Origin: Lysobacter_K koreensis
GTDB taxonomy: Bacteria > Pseudomonadota > Gammaproteobacteria > Xanthomonadales > Xanthomonadaceae
Direction of reading: 5' to 3'
DNA: 64,000 nucleotides
NCBI RefSeq assembly: GCF_042677045.1
Contig: NZ_JBHTIH010000003.1
Span: forward strand, 186,001 to 250,000
In this document: positions 15,495 to 24,254 of the stretch, piece after piece
Layout: every line of letters begins with the position of its first letter
Position numbering within the stretch: the stretch's first letter is position 1
Translations under genes and position numbers: made by a program
The notes under the pieces: model-generated
Told to the model about the DNA's origin: nothing
The model's input: the letters and a program-made list of their open reading frames with translations, nothing else
Database searches by the model: none

Positions 15495-18269
15495 TCAGTG
15501 GTCGAGCGCCTCGGCGCCGAGCAGCGGCGCCGGGCGGCGCTGCTCGGCGAGCAGGCCACCCAGCGCGGCCGCCGACATCGGCCGGTGGTAGAAGTAGCCT
15601 TGGATGCAGTAGCACCCCATCTGCCGCAGCAGGTCGGCCTGCGCCTGGTGCTCGACGCCTTCGGCGACCACGGTCTTTCCGGTCGCCTGCGCCATCGCGA
15701 TGATCGCGCGCACCAGCGCCAGCGCGCCGCTGGAGGTGGCGATGTCGACGATGAACGCGCGATCGATCTTGAGCGCGTCGACCGGCAGGGTTTTCAGGTA
15801 CGCCAGCGACGAATAGCCGGTGCCGAAATCGTCGATGGCGATGCTCACGCCGAGCCGGCGCAGCTCTTCCAGCCGGGCCGTGGCGAGCGCCATGTCGTCG
15901 ACCAGCACGCTTTCGGTGATCTCCACTTCCAACTGGCTGGCGCGCAGGCCGTGCTTGGCCAGCGTGGTGCGCACCGTGGCGACGAAGCGGTCCGACCGCA
16001 GTTGCCGGCTGGACACGTTCACCGCGACGCGGGCCAGCGGGTAGCCCGCACGCTGCCACGCCGCGAAGTTCCGGCAGGCCGCATCCAGCACCCAGCTGCC
16101 CAGTTCCTCGATCAGCCCGCTGCGCTCGGCGATCGGGATGAACGTGGCGGGCGACACCGCGCCGCGGGTCGGGTGGTGCCAGCGCACCAGCGCCTCGGCG
16201 GCCAGCAGCGCGCCGCTGCGGCAGTCGACCAGCGGCTGGAAATGCACCTCCAGTTCGCCGTCCTGGACCGCGTGGCGCAGGTCGCTTTCCAGTTGCGCGC
16301 GCTCGGACGCGAGCCTGTTCATGTCGTCTTCGAAGAACACCGCGAGCCCGCCGCCGGCTTTCTTGGCGTGGTACATGGCGATGTCGGCGTTGCGGATCAG
16401 CGTGGCGACGTCCTGGCCGTCGTCCGGATACACCGCGATCCCGACGCTGGCGACGATCTGCAGGTCCATCGCGTCCAGCGACATCGGCGCGGCGATCGCG
16501 GCCATCGCCGCGGCGGCGACGCGCAGGACCTCGTCCTGCCGGGTCGCGTCCTCGACGATCACCAGGAATTCGTCCCCGCCCAGGCGCGCGACGAAGCCGC
16601 TGCCGGCCAGGTCGCGCGCCAGCGCGTTGGCGGCCTCGACCAGCACGCGGTCGCCGGTGACATGGCCCCAGCCGTCGTTGATCGCCTTGAAGCCGTCCAG
16701 GTCGAAGAACAGCACCGCGCACGCCTGCCGCCGCGGCGCCGCGCGCCCGATCGTGGCGGCCAGCGCTTCGTGCGCGGCGAAACGGTTGGGCAGGCCGGTC
16801 AGGCCGTCGTGCCGCGCCTGGTAGACCAGCAGGTCGTCGCGTTCCTTGGCGGCGATGGCCACCGCCACGCGGCTGCCCAGTTCGTGCACGGACTGCAGGC
16901 AATCCTCGCTGGGGGTGGTGTCGGCGAGCAGGCCCAGGCTGACCGAGCCGCACACGCGCTCGCCGATGTGCAGCGGACGGGTCAGGCCGCGGCGGGCGCC
17001 CAGTCGCTGCAACGTCGCCCAGGGCTCTGCCGGGTTGTCGTCGTGGCTCATCGCGGTCCACGTCGCTGCCGCGACCGGTGCCACCGCGACGACGTCCGCG
17101 GGCAGCGCGATCCGGGCGTAACCGGTGGCCTCGGCGGCGACCGCGCGCACGTAACAGTCCGCCCCTTCGCCGGTCGCCGCATAGGTGTCGGTCACGCACA
17201 CGACCGCGTCGGGCACCAGTTGCTGGATGGCCTGCAGCACCAGGTCGACCACGTCGCCCAGGGCATCGCGCTTGAGGATCCGGCGATCCAGTTCGGAGAG
17301 CGCGTTGAGCGTGCCCATCTGGCGCGCCACGAGCACCCCCATCTCGTTGAATGCGGTCGACAGTTGCCCGAACTCGTCGTGGCCAAGTGCGCCGGGCGCG
17401 AACACGCCCTGGGGGATGCGCCGGGTCTGGGCGATCAGCTGTTCCAGCGGCACCATCGTCCAGCGGATCACGACCAGGCTCAGCAGCGCGACCAGCAGCA
17501 GCGTCCCGGCCCAGACCCAGGCGAGGGTTTGCAGCAGGTCGGGCAATTGCGCGTGCACGCTGCCCGCCGGCACGGCAGTGGTGAACGTCCACGGGGTGGT
17601 GCCGAAACGCCCCTTGAGGAACAGCGCCCAGCTGCCCGCGACCGTTGGCGGCTGCGCGGGCCCGGCGCCGACCGGACGCTCGCTGCAGAACAGCGGCTGC
17701 CGGTGCTCGGCGTACACGCAGATGCGATGCCCTTCCTGGAATTCGTCGGGTGCGCCCCACAGGTATTCGGGGCGCAGCTGCGCGGCGATCCAGGTCGCGC
17801 CCTGGCCGGCCTGGCCGCGGGTTTGCTGCAGCAGGAATACCTCCGGCGCCACGGCATCGCCGCGTGCGACGACGACCAGCCGGCCGTCGGCGACGCGGCG
17901 CGCGCCCCCGTCCGCGGCGATTGCCGCGCGCAGGCTCGCGGCCAGCGCCGGGCCGGCCTGCGCGAGCGGAAGCACGCTCGCGAAGAACACCGGGTGGGCG
18001 GTCGCGTCGGTAGGCCCGTTCGCGTGCACCGCGGCATCGCCGACGCCTTGCAGGACCCGTGCGGCAGTGTCTAGCCGCTGGAAGACGCCCAGCGCGAACG
18101 CCTTGCTGGTCTCGACCACGGCCCGCTGGGCCGCGACCTGGAAACTGTCCTGCACCGCCTGGTACGCCAATGCCGACAACAAGATGGTGGGTGCCAGCGC
18201 TGCCACGCAGAAGTAGCCGAAGGTCCGCCGCGCGATCCGGCTCTTCAGAAACGTGCCTTCGACGCGCAT
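15495..18269 (-). CDS. Membrane GGDEF-EAL cyclic-di-GMP signalling protein
   Basis: 924-residue protein that makes and/or degrades cyclic di-GMP. Order: N-terminal membrane helix (about 12-40), a periplasmic sensor region (about 45-250), a second helix (about 250-275, LAWVWAGTLLLVALLSLVVI), HAMP (about 275-325), a GAF-like region (about 330-470), a GGDEF domain with intact RLGGDEFLVI (motif near 560), and an EAL domain with AAEALVRW near 690, NVSSRQL, TESVLV and DDFGTGYSSLAYL. Both catalytic signatures look complete, so activity could go either way. ATG at 18269 lies 7 bp after the pilin-like gene's stop, so the two form an operon. Confidence 0.93.
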   Translation of the reverse strand: MRVEGTFLKSRIARRTFGYFCVAALAPTILLSALAYQAVQDSFQVAAQRAVVETSKAFALGVFQRLDTAARVLQGVGDAAVHANGPTDATAHPVFFASVLPLAQAGPALAASLRAAIAADGGARRVADGRLVVVARGDAVAPEVFLLQQTRGQAGQGATWIAAQLRPEYLWGAPDEFQEGHRICVYAEHRQPLFCSERPVGAGPAQPPTVAGSWALFLKGRFGTTPWTFTTAVPAGSVHAQLPDLLQTLAWVWAGTLLLVALLSLVVIRWTMVPLEQLIAQTRRIPQGVFAPGALGHDEFGQLSTAFNEMGVLVARQMGTLNALSELDRRILKRDALGDVVDLVLQAIQQLVPDAVVCVTDTYAATGEGADCYVRAVAAEATGYARIALPADVVAVAPVAAATWTAMSHDDNPAEPWATLQRLGARRGLTRPLHIGERVCGSVSLGLLADTTPSEDCLQSVHELGSRVAVAIAAKERDDLLVYQARHDGLTGLPNRFAAHEALAATIGRAAPRRQACAVLFFDLDGFKAINDGWGHVTGDRVLVEAANALARDLAGSGFVARLGGDEFLVIVEDATRQDEVLRVAAAAMAAIAAPMSLDAMDLQIVASVGIAVYPDDGQDVATLIRNADIAMYHAKKAGGGLAVFFEDDMNRLASERAQLESDLRHAVQDGELEVHFQPLVDCRSGALLAAEALVRWHHPTRGAVSPATFIPIAERSGLIEELGSWVLDAACRNFAAWQRAGYPLARVAVNVSSRQLRSDRFVATVRTTLAKHGLRASQLEVEITESVLVDDMALATARLEELRRLGVSIAIDDFGTGYSSLAYLKTLPVDALKIDRAFIVDIATSSGALALVRAIIAMAQATGKTVVAEGVEHQAQADLLRQMGCYCIQGYFYHRPMSAAALGGLLAEQRRPAPLLGAEALDH

Positions 18270-18275
18270 GGGGGG

Positions 18276-18755
18276 TCAGTACTTCGAGGCCAGGTCGATG
18301 AAGGCGCCGTCGTTGGCACGGATCACATCGTCCAGGCTTTCCTTGTTGGAGATCTGGGTCTTGAACTGGCCGTCCTTGCCGGTGCTGAACAGATCGAAGT
18401 CCGAGTTCAGCGGATTGAGCTTGCGGTCCTTGCGGGCCTGGCCGTTACCCGGGCCGATCAGGTTGGTGTAGCGATAGGGATTGCCCCACGGGTCGAGGGA
18501 ATCCAGATTGACGTCATTCAACGAGTCGGGGTAGCTGTAGTTGTAGGCGTGATAGTTCTTGATCTGCATCGCGATCCCGCTGATCTCCGTCCTTGCCTGG
18601 CTGACACGGACTCGCTCGCGGTAGTCCGGGTACGCCGAGAACGCCAGCGAGGCCAGCACTCCCAGCACAGCCACGGCCAGCAGCAGTTCGATCAGGGTGA
18701 GGCCCCGGCTGCGCTGGCGGTAGGCGCGCGGGGCGCGGCGTGGATGACCTGGCAT
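18276..18755 (-). CDS. Type IV pilin-like / pseudopilin protein
   Basis: 159-residue prepilin-type protein. After a basic leader (MPGHPRRAPRAYRQRSRG) it has the type III signal cleaved by prepilin peptidase, RG|LTLIELLLAVAVLGVLA, with the conserved Glu at +5. The long hydrophobic helix is followed by a small globular domain with the GspG-like words DPWGNPYRYTN and FDLFSTGKDGQ. It resembles type II secretion pseudopilin GspG more than PilA, yet no secretion operon is nearby; the next gene codes a GGDEF-EAL protein. ATG 18755 follows AGGATCC. Confidence 0.88.
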   Translation of the reverse strand: MPGHPRRAPRAYRQRSRGLTLIELLLAVAVLGVLASLAFSAYPDYRERVRVSQARTEISGIAMQIKNYHAYNYSYPDSLNDVNLDSLDPWGNPYRYTNLIGPGNGQARKDRKLNPLNSDFDLFSTGKDGQFKTQISNKESLDDVIRANDGAFIDLASKY

Positions 18756-19012
18756 GCGAGGGATCCTGGGTAGGGCGATAAACCGGTGTGGCGATGTGCG
18801 GACAGAACTTCGCCCACGAACGGTAGCGGCACCGCGCACGAAGGAAGTGTGACGGAGATCGCTGTTGACCGGGCCGGGTGGGGACACCTCCGGCCCAGCC
18901 GCGGGACACTGCTGATAACGGCGAGGAGCGGCCGATCTTGACCCGCCGCGCGCCGCGCGCGGTCCGGGCGGGAGGCTGCGATACTCACGCGCCCTACTGA
19001 TCGGAGCGACGG

Positions 19013-20473
19013 ATGCGCTGGATTCTGCTGCTGTTGGGCCTCCTCGCCGGTTCCGTCAGCCAGGCCGCGCCCCTGCCGCGGCATTGGGTGCACGGCGCGC
19101 CGAACGAGCCGGCGCTGCAGGTGCACGAGGCCGCGCCCGGGCTGTGGATCCTGCGCCAGTCGAAGGCGAGCAACTTCGAGGCGCCGTTCCTGTACCTGCT
19201 CGCGGGCAGCGAGCGCGCGCTGCTGCTCGACTCCGGCGCGCAGCCCGCGAAGGGCAGCACGCTGCCGTTGCGCGAGACCGTCGACGGCCTGCTGGCGACC
19301 TGGGCGCACACGCACGGCAAAAAGCACATGCCGCTGGTGGTCGCGCACACCCACGCGCACCGCGACCACCGCCACGGCGATGCGCAGTTCCAGGGCCGCG
19401 CCGACACCCGCATCGTCGGCATCACGCCGGCCGAAGTCGCCGCCTTCTTCGGCCTGTCGCGCTGGCCCGAGGGCGAGGCGACGTTCGAGCTGGGCGGACG
19501 CGCGCTGACGGTGCTGCCGCTGCCGGGCCACGAGCCGGCGCACATCGCGGTGTACGACGCGCGCAGCGGCAGCCTGTTCTCCGGCGACACGCTGTACCCG
19601 GGGCTGCTGACAATCCGCGACTGGCCCGCGTACCGCGCCAGCGCGCAACGGCTGGCGGCGTTCGCGGCCACCCACCGCATCGCGCAGGTGCTCGGCGCGC
19701 ATATCGAGATGACCACCACCCCCGGCCGGATGTACCCGCTGGAGACCGCGTACCAGCCGCACGAGCACGCGCTCGCGCTGCGGCCCCGGCACATCGACGA
19801 GCTGGCGAGCGCGACCGCGGCGCTCGGCGATTTCCTGCACACGCACGCGCACGCCGACTTCCTGCTACAGCGCATCGTCGCCACGCCCTCTGGCGACCCG
19901 CCCAACAGCCACGGCATGCTCGTGGTCGGCACCGAGGTGGTCTACCTGTCGCACCTGCCGATGTTCCATGTCCCGCACAACTACCAGCTGATCTTCGAGG
20001 CCGGCCTGGCCGACGACGCGCTGGCCGCGTACCGCGCCGACGCGCAGCGCCATCCCGGCCAGCTCTACACGCTGGTGCCGAGCCAGCGCTGGGTGTTGCC
20101 GGAGACGATCCGCGAGCACGCGAGCTTCAGCGCCGACCTGTATCGCGGGCATTTCGAACGCGGCGGCACGCCGATCCGGCAGGACATCGATGTTGCAGTG
20201 AAACGCATCGTCCAGTTCCGTCGCTTCGAGCCCGGGCGCGCGCCGCAACCGGAGGAGTGGATCGGCTTCGGCCGCGGCCGCGAGCACTTCCTCGCCCACC
20301 GCCTGGAAGGCCCGCCGGACATGGACCAGGTGGTGCAGGTCTCCGCGGCGCAGGGCGAGGAGGGCGCCGCGCTGCACCTGCCCGGCGCGAAGGAGCTGCA
20401 GGTCGGCCAGGCCGTGGGCCGCGGCCGCGTGCAGCGCGTCCTCTACACCGAGTACGGCGACGTGGAAAAGTAA
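19013..20473 (+). CDS. Secreted metallo-beta-lactamase-fold hydrolase with extra C-terminal domain
   Basis: 486 residues. The signal peptide is residues 1-19 (ILLLLGLLAGSVSQAA). The MBL-fold domain (about 25-250) has the metal motif HTHAHRDHRHGD, the further ligand His in PLPGHEPAH, and Asp in FSGDTLYPG. The C-terminal half (about 290-486, from PPNSHGMLVVGTEVVYLSHL) contains HLPMFHVPHNYQLIFEAGL. It looks like a second domain usually coded alone, so this seems a fusion of two exported proteins; this is inference. Substrate unknown. The amidase gene follows 44 bp downstream, probably in one operon. Confidence 0.85.
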   Translation: MRWILLLLGLLAGSVSQAAPLPRHWVHGAPNEPALQVHEAAPGLWILRQSKASNFEAPFLYLLAGSERALLLDSGAQPAKGSTLPLRETVDGLLATWAHTHGKKHMPLVVAHTHAHRDHRHGDAQFQGRADTRIVGITPAEVAAFFGLSRWPEGEATFELGGRALTVLPLPGHEPAHIAVYDARSGSLFSGDTLYPGLLTIRDWPAYRASAQRLAAFAATHRIAQVLGAHIEMTTTPGRMYPLETAYQPHEHALALRPRHIDELASATAALGDFLHTHAHADFLLQRIVATPSGDPPNSHGMLVVGTEVVYLSHLPMFHVPHNYQLIFEAGLADDALAAYRADAQRHPGQLYTLVPSQRWVLPETIREHASFSADLYRGHFERGGTPIRQDIDVAVKRIVQFRRFEPGRAPQPEEWIGFGRGREHFLAHRLEGPPDMDQVVQVSAAQGEEGAALHLPGAKELQVGQAVGRGRVQRVLYTEYGDVEK

Positions 20474-20517
20474 GCGTGCAGCATCGACCAGCAACCCGAG
20501 GTGCGATCGCCACGCGC

Positions 20518-21285
20518 ATGCGCGGCGCGATCGCCGTGCTGCTCGCCGCGTGCCTGGGCGCGTGCGCGAGCACGCCGCCGCGCAACCCGCTCGCGCAATG
20601 GCACGGCTCACCGAACCACAATGCGCGCAGCGCGCAGTTGATCGTGCTGCACCAGACCGAGATGGACAGCGCGCAGGCGGCGCTGCTGACGCTGCGCACG
20701 CGCAACGCGCAAGGGCGGGTGAGTGCGCACTATTTGATCGGCAACGATGGCCGCCTGTACCAGCTGGTGTCCGAAGACGCGCGCGCGTGGCATGCGGGCG
20801 CGGCGCGCTGGGCGGGGCTGCACGACCTCAACTCGGCGTCGATCGGGATCGAGCTCGACAACGACGGCCACTCCGCCTTCAGCGAGCCGCAGCTGCAGGC
20901 ATTGCTGCGCGTGCTCGCCGACCTCACCGCGCGCCTGGACATCCCGCGCCACCTGATCGTCGCCCACGGCGACATCGCGCCGACCCGCAAGCACGACCCG
21001 GGCGTGCTGTTTCCGTGGCCGCGGCTGGCGCAGGCAGGCTTCGGCCTGTGGCCACGCGCGGTGCCGGCCGCGCCGCCACCGAGGTTCGACCCGTGGCTGG
21101 CGTTGCGCGTGATCGGCTACGACCTGCGCGATCCCGCCGCCGCGGTGCGTGCGTTCCATCGCCATTACCGCGCCAGCGAAGGCGACGCGTGGGAGCCAGA
21201 GGACGCGGCGATTCTTTACGACCTCCAGCAGCAGCTGCTGCAACTGCCGCCGACCGCGGAACCGATGGCAACCCCGTCGCTTTGA
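20518..21285 (+). CDS. N-acetylmuramoyl-L-alanine amidase (Amidase_2) lipoprotein
   Basis: 255 residues, ATG 20518. The lipoprotein signal ends LAACLGAC (Cys about 16). The amidase_2 domain has Zn ligands in IVLHQTEMDS and in IVAHGDIAPTRKHDPG, with DNDG and the fold signature YLIGNDGRLYQLV...RAWHAG. It cleaves the bond between muramic acid and the peptide stem and is placed on the outer membrane inner face by its lipid anchor, like AmiD. The C-terminal 60 residues (FDPWLALRVIGYDL ... AFHRHYR) resemble a small peptidoglycan-binding helical module as in AmiD. Likely murein recycling or remodelling. Confidence 0.92.
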   Translation: MRGAIAVLLAACLGACASTPPRNPLAQWHGSPNHNARSAQLIVLHQTEMDSAQAALLTLRTRNAQGRVSAHYLIGNDGRLYQLVSEDARAWHAGAARWAGLHDLNSASIGIELDNDGHSAFSEPQLQALLRVLADLTARLDIPRHLIVAHGDIAPTRKHDPGVLFPWPRLAQAGFGLWPRAVPAAPPPRFDPWLALRVIGYDLRDPAAAVRAFHRHYRASEGDAWEPEDAAILYDLQQQLLQLPPTAEPMATPSL

Positions 21286-21347
21286 CGCCGTGCTCAGGCG
21301 GCGGCGGTTACGGTCGCCGCCTTGCTGTCACACCCCAAGGAGACGCG

Positions 21348-21839
21348 ATGAAGAAGTCCCTGCTGCTCGGCGCCAGCGTGTTGCTGCTCGCCGCCTGCAA
21401 TGCCCCGGCCCCGACCGCGCCGTCCGCTGCAGCGCCACCGGCGGCGGCCACGCCCGCCGACCCCGCGCCTGCGGCGACCGCGCCGCCTGCTGCCACGCCA
21501 TCGCCGGCCGAGCCTGCGCCGCCGGCCAACCCCGCGCTCGCGTTCGCCGACAAGGTGTGGAAGGTCAGTGCCTCGTCGGGGGCCGAAGTCGGATCGACCT
21601 ACGCGTTCCTGTCCGGCGGCACGCTGGTGGTCGACTCGCCCAACGGCACCCCGCTGTACGGCAGCTGGACCTATACCGACGGCAAGCTGGTGATGACCGA
21701 GGAAGGCCAGGCGTACCCGACGGACATCGTCGAGCAGACCGCGACCAGCCTGAAACTGCGCAGCCACAACCCCGGTGGTGTGCTCGACATCGCCCTGGTG
21801 CCGGCCCCGGAAGTGCCGCTGCCGGCGGCGAAACCGTAA
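21348..21839 (+). CDS. Small secreted lipoprotein
   Basis: 163 residues, ATG 21348 with AAGGAG eight bases before. The lipobox LLAAC (Cys about 17) is followed by a 45-residue Ala/Pro/Thr spacer and a compact domain (about 65-155) of predicted strands (VWKVSASSGAEVGSTYAFL, LVVDSPNGTPLYGSW, KLVMTEEGQAYPTDI). The domain looks like the META/heat-shock HslJ or lipocalin-like lipoprotein folds, but no diagnostic motif is seen. It is closed by a strong terminator. Confidence 0.75.
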   Translation: MKKSLLLGASVLLLAACNAPAPTAPSAAAPPAAATPADPAPAATAPPAATPSPAEPAPPANPALAFADKVWKVSASSGAEVGSTYAFLSGGTLVVDSPNGTPLYGSWTYTDGKLVMTEEGQAYPTDIVEQTATSLKLRSHNPGGVLDIALVPAPEVPLPAAKP

Positions 21840-21850
21840 GCCGCGGCAGA

Positions 21851-21892
21851 AAAAAAACGACGAAGGCGCCGCGAGGGCGCCTTCGTCTTTTT
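21851..21892 (+). terminator. Intrinsic terminator (bidirectional type)
   Basis: 12-bp perfect stem GACGAAGGCGCC (21859-21870) / GGCGCCTTCGTC (21876-21887), loop of 5, then TTTTT; an A-run at 21851-21857 gives a T-run on the other strand, so it can also end the minus-strand small genes at 21920-22329. Confidence 0.92.
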
Positions 21893-21919
21893 GGTCGGCG
21901 TGACAAATGTTGTCGCGCG

Positions 21920-22108
21920 TCAGTGCTTGCCGCGGCCGAAGTTGGGATCCTGGCTGCGCACGCGGGCTTGGCCGGTTTCATCCTTGCCGCGGTCGGCATG
22001 ATCGCGATGGGCGGCCGCTTGCGGCTGGCGCAGGTTCTCCAGGTCCTTCTGTGAGCGCTTCAGGCTCTCCTTCTGGGTGGCGTTTTGCTTGGCCGGATCA
22101 GTGCGCAT
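21920..22108 (-). CDS. Small hydrophilic hypothetical protein ending GKH (copy B)
   Basis: 62 residues, no hydrophobic segment, rich in Gln, Lys, Asp and Arg (LKRSQKDLENLRQPQAAAHR), predicted mostly disordered or helical. It begins 11 bp after the upstream small gene and, like it, ends in GKH (NFGRGKH). Probably a stress-related or structural small protein; I do not recognise the family. Codon use and the tandem layout support it as a real gene despite its size. Confidence 0.6.
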   Translation of the reverse strand: MRTDPAKQNATQKESLKRSQKDLENLRQPQAAAHRDHADRGKDETGQARVRSQDPNFGRGKH

Positions 22109-22119
22109 GGTTCGGGTCC

Positions 22120-22329
22120 TCAGTGCTTGCCGCTTTCGCTGCCGCTGCGGCGGTCGTCGCTGCCGGCATCGCGGGTCGACGGTTCCTTGCCGGCCACCGA
22201 CTTGCGCTGGCTGGGTCCGTCCTTGCCTGCACGCAGCGCGTGGTCGCCGTCGCTCATGTCGTTGCGGCCGCTCGGCGGGGTGGTGTGGTCGCTCTTGACG
22301 CGTTCGGACGCATGTTTGTTGCTGCCCAT
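22120..22329 (-). CDS. Small hydrophilic hypothetical protein ending GKH (copy A)
   Basis: 69 residues from ATG 22329, with AGGAG six bases before it. Highly polar, with SERVKSDHTTPPSGRND and AGKDGPSQRK, and likely disordered. C-terminus GSESGKH, like the next gene's GRGKH. An upstream ATG at 22368 exists but lacks a ribosome binding site. It shares an operon with copy B. Confidence 0.65.
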   Translation of the reverse strand: MGSNKHASERVKSDHTTPPSGRNDMSDGDHALRAGKDGPSQRKSVAGKEPSTRDAGSDDRRSGSESGKH

Positions 22330-22516
22330 TGCGGACTCCTCTTTTGTGGCAAGCGGTGCGGAATGCACACGCTACCGACGCCCGTGTTAGTCCGCGCGCA
22401 GCGATGCGTGAGCGGTCTGATAACACGATTCATGCCGCTGAGCCGATCGGAAACCCGCGGCCGCCGCCATCGGTGGGGTAAACCATCCGCACACGCGGTG
22501 GTTCAGGTCGCAGGCC

Positions 22517-22528
22517 TACAATCCGCGC
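22517..22528 (+). promoter_or_regulatory. -10 box of a probable leaderless promoter
   Basis: TACAAT at 22517-22522 ends 6 nt before the ATG at 22529, so transcription should begin at or within a base of the start codon. The gene has no Shine-Dalgarno sequence, which fits. Confidence 0.55.
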
Positions 22529-23326
22529 ATGTTGCGTCGCCTCGTCCCCGCGCTTGTGCTGTTGCTGCTGTCCGCCGCGTACACCGACGCGCAGGCGCGC
22601 ACCGTGTACCGCTGCGTGCGCGACGGCAGCGTCAGCCTGTCGACCGCGCCGGAGCCCGGTTCGCGCTGCGTTGCCAAGCAGATCGATGACCACGTCGCCA
22701 AGGTGCCCAACCTGTGGGGCGCGCTGGGCGTGATCAACGGCACCCTGTACGAGCGCCAGCAGGACGGCAAGACCGTGTACGGCACGCGCAAGATGCCCGG
22801 CTCGGTCAAGGTGCTCGCGTTCACCGTGAACACGCCGCCCGGCGAACCGGCGCACGAAGGCCTGGGCCGGGTCGGCAAGCCGCGCATCGACCAGTACGCG
22901 AAGCAGTTCCAGGCCGCCGCCAAGTCCACCGGCGTCGATGACGCGTGGCTGCGCGCGATCGCGCATGCCGAAAGCGGCTTCGACGCGAACGCGGTCTCGC
23001 CCAAGGGCGCGCAGGGCGTGATGCAGCTGATGCCGGCCACCGCGCGCGACTACGGCGTGCGCGATCCGTTCGCGTCGGCGCAGTCGATCGATGCCGGGGC
23101 GCGGCATATCCAGCAGCTGATGAAGCGCTACCGCGGCGACCTGGTGCTGGTCGCGGCCGCGTACAACGCCGGCATCGGCACCGTCACCCGCTTCGGCGGC
23201 GTGCCGCCGTACCGCGAGACGCGCAGCTACATCGCCAAGGTTCAGGCGCTGCACGCGCGCTACCGCGCCGCGCTGGGACTGAAGCCGCTGGCCGCGGCCG
23301 CGCCGGGGCTGACCGCGGCCCAATAG
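22529..23326 (+). CDS. Lytic transglycosylase (SLT domain), secreted
   Basis: 265 residues. The signal peptide (LVPALVLLLLSAAYTDAQA, about 1-23) is followed by a DUF4124-like Cys pair region (TVYRCVRDGSVSLST ... SRCVAK, about 24-50). A linker precedes the SLT domain from about 130, with the catalytic Glu in HAESGFD, and the motifs SPKGAQGVMQLMPATA, RYRGDLVLVAAAYNAG and GVPPYRETRSYIAKV. It cleaves glycan strands to anhydromuropeptides in the periplasm, for growth or for building envelope machines. It is read from a probable leaderless promoter. Confidence 0.93.
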   Translation: MLRRLVPALVLLLLSAAYTDAQARTVYRCVRDGSVSLSTAPEPGSRCVAKQIDDHVAKVPNLWGALGVINGTLYERQQDGKTVYGTRKMPGSVKVLAFTVNTPPGEPAHEGLGRVGKPRIDQYAKQFQAAAKSTGVDDAWLRAIAHAESGFDANAVSPKGAQGVMQLMPATARDYGVRDPFASAQSIDAGARHIQQLMKRYRGDLVLVAAAYNAGIGTVTRFGGVPPYRETRSYIAKVQALHARYRAALGLKPLAAAAPGLTAAQ

Positions 23327-23432
23327 CTGCGGCAGCGCGCGCGCCGCCTACCCGCGCGCGCCGAACCCACGAAGGGTTAACGCAGCGCACGCGACAGTGG
23401 CCGCCACGCGCCCGATGCGCGCGGGTGCCGCG

Positions 23433-24035
23433 ATGAGCCATGAACTGCTGAACGCCGACGTGCTGTTCCTGCAGCGCCTGCTGCGGGCGGAAGGCCTGTA
23501 CGCCGGCGCGCTCGACGGCCTGTGGGGGCCGCGCACCGAACGCGCCGCGCGCCAGTTCGAGGCGCGCGCATTGCAGCTGCGCGCAACGCTGGGCGAGTTC
23601 GACACGCGCAGCGAGCACGCGATCCTCGGCCTGGCGTTGCGCGCGCAGGAACACGCGCGGCGGTTCCTGCGCCGCGTGCTCGACGGCGGCATCCAGGCGC
23701 GGATCATCTCCGGCACGCGCAGCTATGCGCAGCAGAACGCGTTGTTCCGCCAGGGCCGTTACGGCAACCCCGGCCCGGTGGTCACGCGCGCCCGCGGCGG
23801 CCACAGCGCGCACAACTTCGGCATCGCCTGGGACATCGGCATCTTCACGTTGCGCGGCGGCTACTCGCGGCGCGCGCGCGACTACGTCGCCGCCGCGCGT
23901 CTGGGCAGGGCGCCGGGGATCGAGTGGGGCGGCGATTGGACGACGTTTCCCGACCCGCCGCACTACCAGCTCACCACCGGTCTCGACCTGGCGGCCGTGC
24001 GCGCGCGCTTCGAGCTCGGCCAGCGCTATGCGTGA
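23433..24035 (+). CDS. M15 peptidase with peptidoglycan-binding region (endolysin-like L-alanyl-D-glutamate peptidase)
   Basis: 200 residues, no signal peptide. Residues 5-75 are a PG_binding-like region (LRAEGLYAGALDGLWGPRTERAA is split by me as GLYAGALDGLWGPRTERA). The M15 domain (about 80-190) has Zn ligands in GHSAHNFGIAWDIGIF (His, Asp) and the last His in PPHYQLTTG. The lack of a signal peptide and the similarity to phage endolysins suggest old phage origin or a leaderless export route, but no other phage genes are near. ATG 23433 was chosen as the domain start; a longer form from 23397 is possible. Confidence 0.88.
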   Translation: MSHELLNADVLFLQRLLRAEGLYAGALDGLWGPRTERAARQFEARALQLRATLGEFDTRSEHAILGLALRAQEHARRFLRRVLDGGIQARIISGTRSYAQQNALFRQGRYGNPGPVVTRARGGHSAHNFGIAWDIGIFTLRGGYSRRARDYVAAARLGRAPGIEWGGDWTTFPDPPHYQLTTGLDLAAVRARFELGQRYA

Positions 24036-24254
24036 GCCGCGAGCCGCACGCTGCCCAAATTTGGCGCGACCTGCGCGGGCGCGTTGACGCGCAGCAACAA
24101 AGCACGTGCCGGCCAGGGCGGATGAACAGGGCGATTCGCTAGCGCTCGCACACGGCCGCGTGAAACCGCGGTTAGGTGCGCGCTTCGTCACGGCCCGTGC
24201 ATGCGACCGCGTCGAGCGTGGCGGTGCTTGGCTAGCCTCGTGGAAGGAGCGGGC

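Noticed and set aside
14422..17760. 1112-codon minus-strand frame through the DUF418 and GGDEF-EAL genes
   Set aside because: Overlaps two well supported genes in other frames and is Arg/Pro/Ala-rich without motifs.
23433..24035. Prophage around the endolysin-like M15 peptidase
   Set aside because: No holin, structural, integrase or att-like sequence nearby; neighbours are ordinary envelope genes.
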